The notes beneath the pieces are model-generated. The model saw only the letters and a list, made by a program, of their open reading frames with translations. It was not told the DNA's origin and made no database searches. A program made the translations under genes and the position numbers. Positions 1-8,999 of a stretch of DNA of 64,000 bases are shown in pieces. The first letter of the stretch is position 1; every line of letters starts with the position of its first letter. The stretch is from Thalassotalea_F euphylliae (GTDB lineage Bacteria > Pseudomonadota > Gammaproteobacteria > Enterobacterales > Alteromonadaceae). The stretch covers positions 372,001 to 436,000 of the forward strand of contig NZ_JBHUIB010000003.1 of assembly GCF_042682785.1 (NCBI RefSeq), written 5' to 3'.

Positions 1-618
1 CAAATAGTAGTCTTTGTCTGGCAAACCTAAGCCACCTTGCCAGACATGTGTGGCATAACGACTAGAATCTTTAGCATCAACACTGATGTATAAATACATT
101 GGGCTGGTAATACCGATAGATTGGTATTTTCCAAAAAACGCCATTAATTCAGATTTTGTATTAATCGTTTCAATTTCAGCCAGTATTGGCTTGATAGGTG
201 TTATACCTAATTGGTCACGTGTTTTTGTGTCCATGAATGAACGAAACAAATCAGCAACTTTCTGCTCATCACTTCCTACAATAAGGTTTGGCGTTTCAGC
301 TAACTCTTCTATGATGGCGCGTACTTGCCTGTCAGCGTCATCCCGTAAGTCGTAAAAAGAGCCTATTGTGGTTTTATCTGAAGGGATTTCGTTTGTTTTT
401 AACCACCCACCGTTAACGTAACGGTAAAAATTATCTTGTGGTCTAACGGTCAAATCCATATTGGATACATCGATACCAGAAGCGAGTTTAGTCTTTTGCA
501 TGTTGGTATTAGCTGTAGACTTCTCACGCTGTGCGTCTAGCTGTGATGTTTCAGTTGTTGATTGACAGGCGCTAAGCAGCAGCGAAGTGCATATGGCGGC
601 ATATAGAGAATATTTCAT
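1..618 (-). CDS. M13 (neprilysin/PepO-like) family metallopeptidase lipoprotein, N-terminal part only
   Basis: The minus-strand frame opens with ATG at 618 and stays open for 206 codons to the window edge, so the gene continues beyond position 1. The first 18 residues form a lipoprotein signal peptide ending in LLLSAC (Cys18). Then follow a polar linker and a segment typical of the N-terminal M13 domain (RPQDNFYRYVNGGWL, then IPSDKTTIGSFYDLRDDADRQV). This family comprises zinc endopeptidases of the periplasm or cell surface. The catalytic HExxH and ExxxD motifs lie in the C-terminal part and are not in this window, so activity cannot be judged. It lies downstream of, and co-directional with, the TetR gene, separated by 126 bases. 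Family assignment is fairly sure; substrate is unknown. Confidence 0.85.
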   Translation of the reverse strand, partial: MKYSLYAAICTSLLLSACQSTTETSQLDAQREKSTANTNMQKTKLASGIDVSNMDLTVRPQDNFYRYVNGGWLKTNEIPSDKTTIGSFYDLRDDADRQVRAIIEELAETPNLIVGSDEQKVADLFRSFMDTKTRDQLGITPIKPILAEIETINTKSELMAFFGKYQSIGITSPMYLYISVDAKDSSRYATHVWQGGLGLPDKDYYL

Positions 619-744
619 GAAGTGCTCTATTGAATTTCTATGGCTAGATAGTAAACCCAATATGCTCTTGATACTATCAATGTTAACAAAATATTAACAT
701 TTGCTTGCGCATTTATGTAAGACAAGCATTACGGAGCAGAATTT

Positions 745-1359
745 TTACGCAGTTTTTTCGGCATTTAAAAATAAGTTGACCGCACATTCACACATTTCTT
801 CAACACTTGATGCGTCGGCGTAAATGCCATCAATTAAAAGGCGAGCTATGCCATGCATGGTGCCCCACGTTACTTGCGCTAATCGCAACGTGTTTTCTGA
901 ACGAGGCAGAATGCCGTTTTCTTGCCATGCCTTTGTCATATCAACTTGATGTTGAAAAGCAGGGTAAGCAACGTCTCGTAGGTTTTTATTCGACTTGCCG
1001 TCTTTCCACAAGGTAGAGCCAAACATTAAGTCATATAATGCAGGGTTTTTTGCAGCAAACTCAATATATTGGAAGACAAACTTTCGATAACGCTCGTGTG
1101 TTGATAGCGAGCAGTCGTTAAATATTGCTTGTTCAATATCTTGCCAGTTAGCAAAGCCTTGGGCTGCTACTGCACATAACAAGTCATGCTTATCTTTGAA
1201 GTGATGATAGGTTGCTGTGCGAGAAACGCCTACTTTCTCTGCCAGCTTTCTCAGCGACAACGCTTCTACGCCACCTTCATTAACCATTTCAGTTGCGGCG
1301 ATAAGCAAAGTAGGGCGAAGGTCACCATGGTGATAGCTTGTTTTAGTTTTTGTTGTCAT
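745..1359 (-). CDS. TetR/AcrR family transcriptional regulator
   Basis: This 204-residue protein has the standard TetR layout. An N-terminal helix-turn-helix domain spans about residues 10-60 (LRKLAEKVGVSRTATYHHFKDKHDLL is the recognition region) and a helical ligand-binding domain follows. The C-terminal part resembles the WHG-type TetR_C domain (about residues 80-190, with TWGTMHGIARLLIDG). It starts 17 bases after the ThrE-like exporter gene on the same strand, so it is probably in that operon and may control the exporter or itself. The ligand and the operator cannot be read from the sequence. Confidence 0.88.
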   Translation of the reverse strand: MTTKTKTSYHHGDLRPTLLIAATEMVNEGGVEALSLRKLAEKVGVSRTATYHHFKDKHDLLCAVAAQGFANWQDIEQAIFNDCSLSTHERYRKFVFQYIEFAAKNPALYDLMFGSTLWKDGKSNKNLRDVAYPAFQHQVDMTKAWQENGILPRSENTLRLAQVTWGTMHGIARLLIDGIYADASSVEEMCECAVNLFLNAEKTA

Positions 1360-1376
1360 TGTTCAGTGATTAACAG

Positions 1377-2600
1377 TTACAAGGTTTTCCGAGAGCGTAC
1401 AGCGACGTTGGCAAAAATTAACCCCGCAACTAACGACATAAAGATTAAAAATGTTTGAGAACCTATATCGGTTGCGTTTAGCATATTCTGGCCTGAGACT
1501 GCGGTATTTAAACCTATGTAAACCTTACTGCCTGGTACCAATACAACCAATCCAAGCAGCAAAACAATACTACTTGGCAGATTCATTACACGAGAGAATA
1601 AATTACTATATACGCCTAATGCAAATGCACCTGCAAATGCGCCGAGCGCAACACCCAAATAAGGCGTTGCTAACAAGGTTGCCCCGTATGCGACATAACC
1701 TGAAATGACACCCCAAGGCGCATCTTTCTTACGGACTTGGAATAAAATAACTAGGCTAATCGATAAAATGGTTACTGCCGCCCATGATGTCCACTGAGGA
1801 GTTGTCTCTGGTTGTTCGAACGTGCCAATTCCCCAAAACAAAGTGCCAAGTGCAATGCCTAGCGCAGCACCAAAGTACAGTTTAAATAGCACCATAATAG
1901 CGTCCATCACGCGCGCTGTTCCTGACACTAAGTGCCTTGCTGCGAGCTCGGATAAGCCTAGAGTCAATGACAAACCGGGGATAAAGACAATAATGGCGGA
2001 AAGGATGACAATCGGCATGTTGATGTGATGGTCATAATTTGTGATTGCAGAAGCGAGCAACGCACACACCAAGGCTGCTAGTGGCTCTAGCATTTCAGTG
2101 ACACGTTTGGAACGGCCAGCCCAAAATACGAATATTGCCACAACAAAGCCGAGCAAGGTTGCCCAAAATACATCATTCCAGCTAGTGTGCATAAGCATGG
2201 CAAAAGCCCCACTTGATGCGCCAAATGCAAAAAATGAGATGAGTTTGCCATAAGGATTCGGCTTGTCGTAGATTTCTTCTAGACGCTCGGTAGCTTCTTC
2301 AAGTGTTCGTTGACCGGAGCTAAGTTCATCAACCAGTTCGTCGGTGCGCGCCAAGGAACCAAGATCTAGATCACCTGGCTTTACGCGCACCATGTAATTG
2401 TGCTCGTTTAACTCTTCATCGATCAAAATGAAGGTTAACGCCGTAGGAGTGATAATAAATGATGCTTTTATATCGAGAAATTGAGCGACACTTTGCAAAT
2501 GGGCTTCCGACCGAAAAGAGTTTGTACCAAATTTATGTAATGCTTTGCCTAAGCTTATGATAAAACGTCTTTTTTGTTTGAATTCATCGCTTTGCATCAT
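1377..2600 (-). CDS. ThrE-family threonine/serine exporter, fused two-domain form
   Basis: This inner-membrane protein of about 407 residues has the two halves of the ThrE family in one chain. The N-terminal DUF1212/YjjP-like domain covers roughly residues 15-260. It has a soluble start (FGTNSFRSEAHLQSVAQFLDI) followed by several membrane segments. The C-terminal YjjB-like DUF3815 domain covers roughly residues 270-405. In E. coli the two halves are separate proteins (YjjP and YjjB); in Corynebacterium they are fused, as here. The family exports small amino acids or, for YjjPB, succinate, so substrate is not certain. Two adjacent ATGs (2600 and 2597) and an in-frame TTG at 2606 are possible starts; I chose the first ATG. 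It is followed by the TetR gene. Confidence 0.85.
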   Translation of the reverse strand: MMQSDEFKQKRRFIISLGKALHKFGTNSFRSEAHLQSVAQFLDIKASFIITPTALTFILIDEELNEHNYMVRVKPGDLDLGSLARTDELVDELSSGQRTLEEATERLEEIYDKPNPYGKLISFFAFGASSGAFAMLMHTSWNDVFWATLLGFVVAIFVFWAGRSKRVTEMLEPLAALVCALLASAITNYDHHINMPIVILSAIIVFIPGLSLTLGLSELAARHLVSGTARVMDAIMVLFKLYFGAALGIALGTLFWGIGTFEQPETTPQWTSWAAVTILSISLVILFQVRKKDAPWGVISGYVAYGATLLATPYLGVALGAFAGAFALGVYSNLFSRVMNLPSSIVLLLGLVVLVPGSKVYIGLNTAVSGQNMLNATDIGSQTFLIFMSLVAGLIFANVAVRSRKTL

Positions 2601-2721
2601 TGGCAATATTTCCTAACCATTTGCACTTTGACTATGGTAAACAATTATTGGTATTTTTACAGAAAAATGTTGATTAAATTGAACAAAAGCCTACTTTTTT
2701 GGCAGTCGCAGGAGTAACTTT

Positions 2722-2898
2722 ATGGCCTTGCTGGTAATTTTAGCGTGCGTATTTCTTGGGATCGGTTTGATGGTGTTTTTTGGTGAGAAGTATGGCAAGC
2801 CATTAACGTCAGAAGAACAGGGGAAATACAGTAAAATTATTATCTTTTTAGTGATGGGGTCATTGGTCATTGCCATCATCAATCAACTTGTGGGCTAA
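2722..2898 (+). CDS. small two-helix membrane protein of unknown function
   Basis: This 58-codon frame starts with ATG and has a good ribosome binding site (GGAG at 2711-2714, 7 bases upstream). The protein is almost entirely two hydrophobic helices (about residues 2-20 and 38-55) joined by a charged loop, GEKYGKPLTSEEQGKYSK. That layout is typical of a real small membrane protein. The opposite strand is also open here (2691-2882), but it has no comparable start site and its product is an implausible basic peptide. The gene sits alone between the ThrE-like gene, transcribed away from it, and the NRDE gene, which converges on it. I do not recognise a family. Confidence 0.65.
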   Translation: MALLVILACVFLGIGLMVFFGEKYGKPLTSEEQGKYSKIIIFLVMGSLVIAIINQLVG

Positions 2899-2927
2899 AA
2901 GGGTAGCGGGTGACTTCTAAACGCTAA

Positions 2928-3698
2928 CTACAGAAGCCTGTCACCTTGTAGCCATGAAAATTCAACAGTATTTACAAGCTCAGCATTGGCATTATAGTTG
3001 GCTTCTGTGACGTTAATTTTTCCTCTCTTATCCCTCGTTACAATGCAGCTCGACCGCGTACCGTACTCTTCGCCAAGAATAAATATACTGCTTAGTCGTC
3101 TCTCCCAATCTATCGGAACACCGGTACTGGGTAGGAGTTCATCGGGGGCTTGTCTGGTGTCTTTTAACAAGTTGAGCAGCGCACTGTGGTTAATGTCAGG
3201 TTGCTCACAAATATAGGACTCTAGTGCCTTTTTCCCTTTTGCCATTTTGGGCCATTCGTCGTCAAGCGCACCATTACAAACACTATGAATACCGTCAGTA
3301 AACTTAATAAACTGGTTTTGACGACTGTTGAAACATGTAAAGGCATTGTCTTTTGAGTAGATTAAATTAAAGCCTTGATAGTGATGTCGATTTGACGTTA
3401 GGTCAGTTGCCAGTGCACTGGCTGAAAGCTTGTTTACTTTTAGCACGAGTTCGCCACGACTTCGCAATGTATTGTCAGCTTTTTGCGGCTCCCGAATATT
3501 AGTGAGGGCTGCTATATCGCCGTCAGGGGTAACTGTTAGCCAACTGCCACCTGCTTGCATGTCTTTGCCAGCAAGCAGGTTCTTATTTGACCACCAATGC
3601 ATTTGTTGAGTTTTTCTTGCACGAAATTCGTCACGATTTGCGCAAAGAATCAATGGGTATTCAGGGTGTTGATTCAACGCAATAAATAAAATGCACAT
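2928..3698 (-). CDS. NRDE family protein (TANGO2-like)
   Basis: This 256-residue protein starts MCILFIAL and carries the family-defining CANRDEF motif near residue 20. Cys2 is conserved in this group and resembles an N-terminal nucleophile. Other family features are GGSWLTVTPDGDIAALTNIR (about residues 50-70) and a C-terminal SSIFILGEEYGTRSSCIV segment. The eukaryotic homologue TANGO2 is linked to Golgi organisation and haem or lipid handling; the bacterial role is not established. It is a single gene, divergent from the sugar-acid operon that starts at 3807. Confidence 0.88.
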   Translation of the reverse strand: MCILFIALNQHPEYPLILCANRDEFRARKTQQMHWWSNKNLLAGKDMQAGGSWLTVTPDGDIAALTNIREPQKADNTLRSRGELVLKVNKLSASALATDLTSNRHHYQGFNLIYSKDNAFTCFNSRQNQFIKFTDGIHSVCNGALDDEWPKMAKGKKALESYICEQPDINHSALLNLLKDTRQAPDELLPSTGVPIDWERRLSSIFILGEEYGTRSSCIVTRDKRGKINVTEANYNANAELVNTVEFSWLQGDRLL

Positions 3699-3806
3699 AG
3701 CGGTAAAATAAGCTTATTAAAAACTATAATAACTTAGCCTATTCAACTCTTTAACTAAAGGGCGCCGTGCGATAAAGTGGCGCTACGCATTTCATGGAAC
3801 GTTTCT

Positions 3807-4577
3807 ATGTTTGAATTACCCAAATTAAATCTAAAAGATAAAGTCTCTGAAGCAGAGTGGCAAACGAGAGTTGACCTCGCTGCATGTTATCGCCTCGCTT
3901 ACCTGCATGGCTGGGATGACTTAATTTACACTCATATTTCCGCACGCATACCCGATACCGATGAGTTCTTGATCAACGCATTTGGTTTGGCATTTGACGA
4001 AATTACCGCGTCCAATCTCGTTAAGATTGACCTTGAAGGGAATATCTTAGATCAAGACTGCCCGTTCGAGATTAACCCTGCCGGCTTTACGATTCATAGT
4101 GCTGTTCACGAAGCAAGGCATGATGCAATGTGTGTTATGCATTTACACACGAACGAACTTATTTCAGTGGCAACATTAAAAGAAGGGCTTTTGCCGCTTA
4201 GCCAATACTCTGCTTTTGCGTTGGCTTCAATGAGCTATCACGGTTACGAGGGGCTTGCAGTTAATGAAGATGAAAAAGCGCGCCTTCAATCTGATTTAGG
4301 TAATGCTAACTTTATGTTATTGCGAAATCATGGTGGACTAACCTGTGGTAAAACGATTGGTGACGCCTTTATGCATATGTATGACTTGACGAGAGCCTGT
4401 CAGGTCCAACTCCAAGTACAAGCAACTGGTGCAGAGATTATAGAGGTTGAACAATCTATTGTTGATGGCATTAAAGCACAAGCAAATGTTGTTCATACAG
4501 GATTAACAGGTGGCCAAAAATCTTGGCCTGCTATGTTGCGTCGTATTTATCGTTTAGATCCTACATTCGCTGAATAA
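3807..4577 (+). CDS. class II aldolase/adducin family protein
   Basis: This protein of about 256 residues has the class II aldolase fold. The zinc-binding motif MHLHTNE supplies two histidines, RNHGGLT supplies the third, and the Glu in SAVHEAR is a candidate acid/base. Related enzymes (fuculose- and rhamnulose-phosphate aldolase, ribulose-5-phosphate 4-epimerase) cleave or epimerise sugar phosphates; many members with this N-terminus (WQTRVDLAACYRL) are uncharacterised. The first in-frame start is a GTG at 3777, but I chose ATG 3807 because family proteins begin close to that point. It is the first gene of a three-gene operon with a sugar-acid dehydratase and a mutarotase. Confidence 0.85.
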   Translation: MFELPKLNLKDKVSEAEWQTRVDLAACYRLAYLHGWDDLIYTHISARIPDTDEFLINAFGLAFDEITASNLVKIDLEGNILDQDCPFEINPAGFTIHSAVHEARHDAMCVMHLHTNELISVATLKEGLLPLSQYSAFALASMSYHGYEGLAVNEDEKARLQSDLGNANFMLLRNHGGLTCGKTIGDAFMHMYDLTRACQVQLQVQATGAEIIEVEQSIVDGIKAQANVVHTGLTGGQKSWPAMLRRIYRLDPTFAE

Positions 4578-4615
4578 TTTGTAGCGAATGTAGCGTAAAA
4601 ATTAAGAGAAAGACT

Positions 4616-5791
4616 ATGAAAATTACTCACGTCGAAATATTTGATATTCACTGTCCAGAACGCCCACCATGGAACCCTGTTTTCGTGCGTATACATACTG
4701 ATGAAGGCATTCATGGGGTCGGTGAAGCTGGTCTAGCCTATGATTGGGGACACAGCGCAGCGGCTGCAATGGTGAAAGAAATCGCTGAGGCTGTTCTTAT
4801 TGGTTTTGACCCGTTCAAAACTGAACTTCTTTGGTCACGAATGTTACGTGAAAGCTTCTGGGGGTTAGGTGGCGGACCAGTACTTTATGCTGCGATGAGC
4901 GCTATTGATACGGCGTTGTGGGATATCAAAGGTAAAGCATTAGGCTTGCCTGTATATCAGCTGTTGGGTGGTAAAACTAACGAAAAACTTCGCACCTATG
5001 CGAGCCAGTTGCAGTTTGACTGGGACAAAGAATGTAAAAAGCTGATTGAGCCTCAAGAATACGCTGAAGCAGCATTAAAGGCTGTTGCAGAAGGTTATGA
5101 TGCGGTGAAAGTGGATCCAATCGTCTATGACGCTAATGGTGAATCTTCATTCGATCGAACCAAGTTATTTACACGTCCTCAAATGCGTTTGTTTGGCGAT
5201 CGTTTGCGCGCGATTCGTGACGCTGTTGGGCCAGATGTCGATATTATCTTTGAATCACACTCTTTAATGGGCGCAGCATCTGCCATTCAGATGGGCAAAG
5301 TTATCGAGGAAGTCGATTGCATGATGTACGAAGAGCCGGTGAATTACTTGAATTCAAAGGTACACAAAAAAGTGTCTGATCGTGTTGATGTACCTATTGC
5401 TGGTGGCGAGCGTTTGTATCATCGCTGGGATGTTCGTGAGTACTTTGAAGATCAAAGTATTGATGTCTTGCAGCCTGATGTGGGCTTGTGTGGCGGCTTC
5501 ACTGAAGCGAAAAAAGTGTGTGATTATGCAGATGTATACGACATTCGCGTTCAAGCTCACGTATGCGGTGGCCCTGTAGCTACAGCAGCTTCTTTGCATC
5601 TTGAAACGGCCATTCCTAACTTTTTAATTCATGAGCATCATACTTATGCAATAAAAGCATGGAATCGTGAGCTATGTATTCAAGACCCACAACCGGTTAA
5701 TGGTACATTTGAAGTGTCAGAATCGCCGGGTATTGGTATTGAATTAAATGATGAGGTAGTGAAACGTTCTCCACATGTGACGGTTAAATAA
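4616..5791 (+). CDS. mandelate racemase/enolase-superfamily sugar-acid dehydratase, DgoD-like
   Basis: This 391-residue protein has the enolase-superfamily layout: an N-terminal capping domain (residues 1-125) and a TIM barrel. Candidate metal ligands are Glu213 (FESH), Glu239 (YEEP) and Glu265 (GGERL). His215 and His315 (QAHVCGGPVA) are candidate catalytic histidines. The spacing between these residues (26, 26 and 50) is the same as I recall for E. coli D-galactonate dehydratase DgoD, whose first ligand is Asp rather than Glu. Lys165 and Asp167 sit where the usual KxK or KxD motif lies. Such enzymes dehydrate aldonic acids to 2-keto-3-deoxy acids; the actual substrate is unknown. It lies 38 bases after the aldolase and 3 bases before the mutarotase gene. 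Confidence 0.85.
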   Translation: MKITHVEIFDIHCPERPPWNPVFVRIHTDEGIHGVGEAGLAYDWGHSAAAAMVKEIAEAVLIGFDPFKTELLWSRMLRESFWGLGGGPVLYAAMSAIDTALWDIKGKALGLPVYQLLGGKTNEKLRTYASQLQFDWDKECKKLIEPQEYAEAALKAVAEGYDAVKVDPIVYDANGESSFDRTKLFTRPQMRLFGDRLRAIRDAVGPDVDIIFESHSLMGAASAIQMGKVIEEVDCMMYEEPVNYLNSKVHKKVSDRVDVPIAGGERLYHRWDVREYFEDQSIDVLQPDVGLCGGFTEAKKVCDYADVYDIRVQAHVCGGPVATAASLHLETAIPNFLIHEHHTYAIKAWNRELCIQDPQPVNGTFEVSESPGIGIELNDEVVKRSPHVTVK

Positions 5792-5794
5792 ACC

Positions 5795-6667
5795 ATGAAT
5801 CTAATTTTCGAAAATGCCTACGCAGAGGTGATGAAAGCACCTTTGGGTGAAGCGTTAGAGCAATTAGACATTGCTCACCACAATTGCAAAGCGCGGCTCA
5901 GCCTATACGGCGGCCATGTGCTGAGCTGGCAACCCTTAAATGAGGATGAAGTCTTCTGGTTATCTAGCGAGACTGCTTATCAAGAAGGCAAGGCTATTCG
6001 TGGCGGAGTTCCTTTGTGCTGGCCATGGTTTGGTCCATACAAAGACGCCGGTAACCATGGGTTTGCAAGGCAAAGTCAGTGGCATTTAGATGAAATATCT
6101 GCAGACGAGTTAGGCGTTAACGTTGAACTGTCTTGGCAAGGGGAAAATGTGCATCCACACTGGCCTTACAAGGCTAAAGTGGTTCAGCAATTATTCTTTG
6201 GTAAACAGTTCTCACAACGCTTAATTGTCAAAAACCTAGGTAAAGACTCGTTCGAATATACTGGCGCGCTACATAGCTATTTTGCAACAGGGCACCCAAG
6301 CCAGGTGACGGTTGCAACACTTGATAATGTGCCTTTTGACTGCAAGTTGAGCAGGCAAAAACAACAGCAAGATGTCTTGAAGAATTGTGTTGGCCCTATT
6401 GATCGCGTTTATCATTCCAAGGATGAAATGGTGATTTCGGACAAGGCATATAAACGCCAAATTGTATTGACGCCTGAACATGTCAACCAATGGGTGCTTT
6501 GGAATCCTGGTAAAGAAATTGCCGCGACAATGCAGGATATCCACTTAGGTGGTGAAAATGAGTATGTTTGTTTAGAAGCCGCTAACACGGAGTGGCAACA
6601 GGTGGAAGCTGGGAAAACAGTGACGTTTGGTCAAACTGTCTCAATAAAGGCGCTTTCAGCTATCTAA
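5795..6667 (+). CDS. D-hexose-6-phosphate mutarotase (YeaD family)
   Basis: This 290-residue protein belongs to the aldose-1-epimerase-like fold, YeaD branch. Its signature segments are GGHVLSWQP, the residues IRGGVPLCWPWFGP, and HGFARQSQW. The family interconverts alpha and beta anomers of hexose 6-phosphates in the cytoplasm. It starts only 3 bases after the dehydratase stop, so it is translated in the same operon. This is unusual company, since YeaD is more often found near central glycolytic genes. It implies that a phosphorylated or cyclic sugar intermediate arises in this pathway. The stop abuts the stop of the convergent cyclase gene with no base between them. Confidence 0.9.
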   Translation: MNLIFENAYAEVMKAPLGEALEQLDIAHHNCKARLSLYGGHVLSWQPLNEDEVFWLSSETAYQEGKAIRGGVPLCWPWFGPYKDAGNHGFARQSQWHLDEISADELGVNVELSWQGENVHPHWPYKAKVVQQLFFGKQFSQRLIVKNLGKDSFEYTGALHSYFATGHPSQVTVATLDNVPFDCKLSRQKQQQDVLKNCVGPIDRVYHSKDEMVISDKAYKRQIVLTPEHVNQWVLWNPGKEIAATMQDIHLGGENEYVCLEAANTEWQQVEAGKTVTFGQTVSIKALSAI

Positions 6668-8104
6668 TTAGCTTTCGTTGTAGCGAATAACCTGATTTCG
6701 CCCTTTAGATTTTGCTTGATACAGCGCGTAGTCTGCTCGCTGTATCACATCATTTAGAGATTCTTCTGACAAGTTCCCCATTGCTACACCAAAACTTACG
6801 GTAACATTGAGTACATCACTTGCACTGGTTAACTCAATATCTTGTTGCTCAATAGATTGGCGTATTCGCTCCGTAATAGCGCAGGCATGCTCGCATTCGG
6901 TATCAGGTAGAATCATAATAAATTCTTCGCCTCCCCAACGTGCGACCACATCGATTTTTCTTAGCGAGTCGGCCAAGTTTTTAGCGATAACTTTTAACAC
7001 TTCGTCACCGACCAAATGGCCATACTTGTCGTTAATTGCTTTGAACTTGTCGATATCGGCTATGACAACGGCAACAGCGTCGTGCTTATTACGGAGCTCT
7101 TCAATTTTCCAGTTCAAGTAGCTGCGATTTGGCAGTTGCGTCAAAAAGTCAGTCTCAGAGTCCTTCACTAGATTCGACTTAAATAAATTGATGGTGTAAT
7201 CAAACGCGAAGTAGAGTGCAAAAGAAACAAGCAAGATGATGAGGGCTTTACTAGCAAATTGCTGCCAATAAGCGCTTTGCTGATAATTAGGCGGCGCGAC
7301 TAAAAAGAGGTTCCAATTCAATTCCGGAATTGCCACTTTGCTAACGATATATTGATTACCAGTGGTATCGGTGACTTGACTGACATGTTCTTCATTACTG
7401 CTATTTTGGTATGAGTCAAACCAAGGCAGCGCGCTCAAATTCACTATTTCGTCACGACGGTGGTGACTGCCCGTTTTCATTAAAGCGTGTGAGGTCAGGG
7501 TGATATCATTATTACTGTCAGCAACAAACAACTCATATCCATATCGGTCTTTGAACTTCCTAAAACGTTCAGCAAAGTCGTCTAAATCCACAGCAACCCC
7601 AATAAAGCCCAGAAACTCGTTCTCTTCGTCGGTTAATTTTATATCGAAATAAAGGTGTGGGTTATCTGCATTACCAATGTCAGCAAATTGATTGCCCTCA
7701 AGTTCCTTGAGGCGGTGAAACCATTCGGCTTTCTTGTCTGACAGCAACGTTTGTTTACCGTCAGAATCTATCATCAGGTTTTGCTTTTCTATCGCGATAA
7801 ATGCGAGTAAATCGTATGCTGCTGCTACGCTTTCAAGATAATAGACAAGTTGTTTTTTGTCTGCTGTTGGAGCGTTAGCTATTTCTTTAATAAAGTAGTT
7901 ATTCGCCATGTGATGTGAAATTGTAAGCGGCCTCACAATTTCGTGCGTAACAAGGGTTAGTAGCGGCACTATGGCCTGTTGTTGATGATTGATATGTTCA
8001 CGAATGACTTTATTGAACGTAAAGTACGACGTCGCCATAATCACAATGATGGTTGCAATAAAAACTATAGTGACATGTCGGTCAAACCGTTTCGTTAACT
8101 TCAA
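6668..8104 (-). CDS. membrane-bound diguanylate cyclase with periplasmic sensor domain
   Basis: This 478-residue protein makes cyclic di-GMP at the inner membrane. A transmembrane helix (about residues 10-30) is followed by a periplasmic Cache-like sensor region (about 35-280), a second helix (about 288-308) and a cytoplasmic GGDEF domain. The catalytic motif is GGEEF at residues 391-395, an active variant. The product-binding inhibitory site RxxD (RKID, 382-385) is present exactly five residues upstream, so feedback inhibition is likely. The substrate segment DIDKFKAINDKYGH is intact. It is a single gene, convergent with the mutarotase gene. The signal sensed is unknown. Confidence 0.93.
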   Translation of the reverse strand: MKLTKRFDRHVTIVFIATIIVIMATSYFTFNKVIREHINHQQQAIVPLLTLVTHEIVRPLTISHHMANNYFIKEIANAPTADKKQLVYYLESVAAAYDLLAFIAIEKQNLMIDSDGKQTLLSDKKAEWFHRLKELEGNQFADIGNADNPHLYFDIKLTDEENEFLGFIGVAVDLDDFAERFRKFKDRYGYELFVADSNNDITLTSHALMKTGSHHRRDEIVNLSALPWFDSYQNSSNEEHVSQVTDTTGNQYIVSKVAIPELNWNLFLVAPPNYQQSAYWQQFASKALIILLVSFALYFAFDYTINLFKSNLVKDSETDFLTQLPNRSYLNWKIEELRNKHDAVAVVIADIDKFKAINDKYGHLVGDEVLKVIAKNLADSLRKIDVVARWGGEEFIMILPDTECEHACAITERIRQSIEQQDIELTSASDVLNVTVSFGVAMGNLSEESLNDVIQRADYALYQAKSKGRNQVIRYNES

Positions 8105-8176
8105 CTCGCGTTGTCCGGCAAAAAGCGTTGCTACTCTGTAACTATATGAGGGTTAGACATCGGTTGCAATGCCAAG

Positions 8177-8860
8177 TTAGCCGACGCGTAAATGTCGGTT
8201 GATTAGCATATGAGTAAATGGAATTTTTAAGTAAAAACCTCTTGGCAGTGTTTTAAACGGTTTGCCATGTTTATCAAAGGCATTTGTCAGTGCTTTGCTG
8301 TTAGCAGCTTTCGGTCTTAACTGCATGACTTGACCATGCTTACCGCTAATGTTCTCAACGTCGCCAAGCACTATCATATCTGTAAGTTCTTGCCAGTCGT
8401 TTGCTAAAAGCTGCTCTTCATCAGGGGAGGGAGTCCATAAAAATGGTGTCGCGACGATACGTTCAGGTATGGGAATTGAACGTTCTGCAACGATTGGAAC
8501 CCACAATACTTTTGAAAGTTTATGTTTTACGTGGCTCGTTTGCCAATTCACCCCTGTAAGCCCAACAAGAGGCGCAACGCAGACGAACGTGGTTTCTAGC
8601 GGTTTGCCTAGAGCATTAATTGGGATGGTTTTTAATTCAACACCTAACTCCGGGAAATCAGGCTCTGGCTTAGAACCTGCGGTTGCACCAAGTACATATT
8701 CCAGTAACAGACCAGGCCATCCTTTGTCTCTATTTAAATTAGCCGGCACTTCAATGTTTGCCTGTTTCGCTATTTCTCCCAAGGATTGGCCTGCTAGTGC
8801 GTGCGCTTTTTCAATAAGCTCATCTTCTGTGGCTGGAATATTTTCTGTAGGGGTGATCAT
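8177..8860 (-). CDS. mutH: DNA mismatch repair endonuclease MutH
   Basis: MutH nicks the unmethylated strand at hemimethylated GATC sites when activated by MutS and MutL. The 227-residue product matches the family length (E. coli 229). The catalytic D-(x6)-E-x-K motif is intact in DFPELGVELKTIP, and the C-terminal PRGFYLK segment is present. An in-frame TTG at 8950 would add 30 residues unlike any MutH, so I use ATG 8860. Presence of mutH implies Dam-directed mismatch repair in this organism. The gene is divergent from rppH, the same arrangement as in many gammaproteobacteria. Confidence 0.95.
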   Translation of the reverse strand: MITPTENIPATEDELIEKAHALAGQSLGEIAKQANIEVPANLNRDKGWPGLLLEYVLGATAGSKPEPDFPELGVELKTIPINALGKPLETTFVCVAPLVGLTGVNWQTSHVKHKLSKVLWVPIVAERSIPIPERIVATPFLWTPSPDEEQLLANDWQELTDMIVLGDVENISGKHGQVMQLRPKAANSKALTNAFDKHGKPFKTLPRGFYLKIPFTHMLINRHLRVG

Positions 8861-8999
8861 AAAATTAACAAATTTATCGATGTGAGCGAATTCTAACCCA
8901 CGAAAAGCAAAGCTAAAAATAATCTTACGATTTATTTGCTCGCTCCCCAAGTTTATGGAAGAATCATTTGCATATTGAGAAAAATTACTGGGAGTTCCT

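Noticed and set aside
2691..2882. Minus-strand open frame opposite the 58-residue membrane protein
   Set aside because: It lacks a ribosome binding site and its predicted product is an unlikely basic peptide; the plus-strand frame has a proper start and membrane helices.
8861..8950. N-terminal extension of MutH from a TTG at 8950
   Set aside because: The extra 30 residues do not resemble MutH, which begins near ATG 8860 in relatives.
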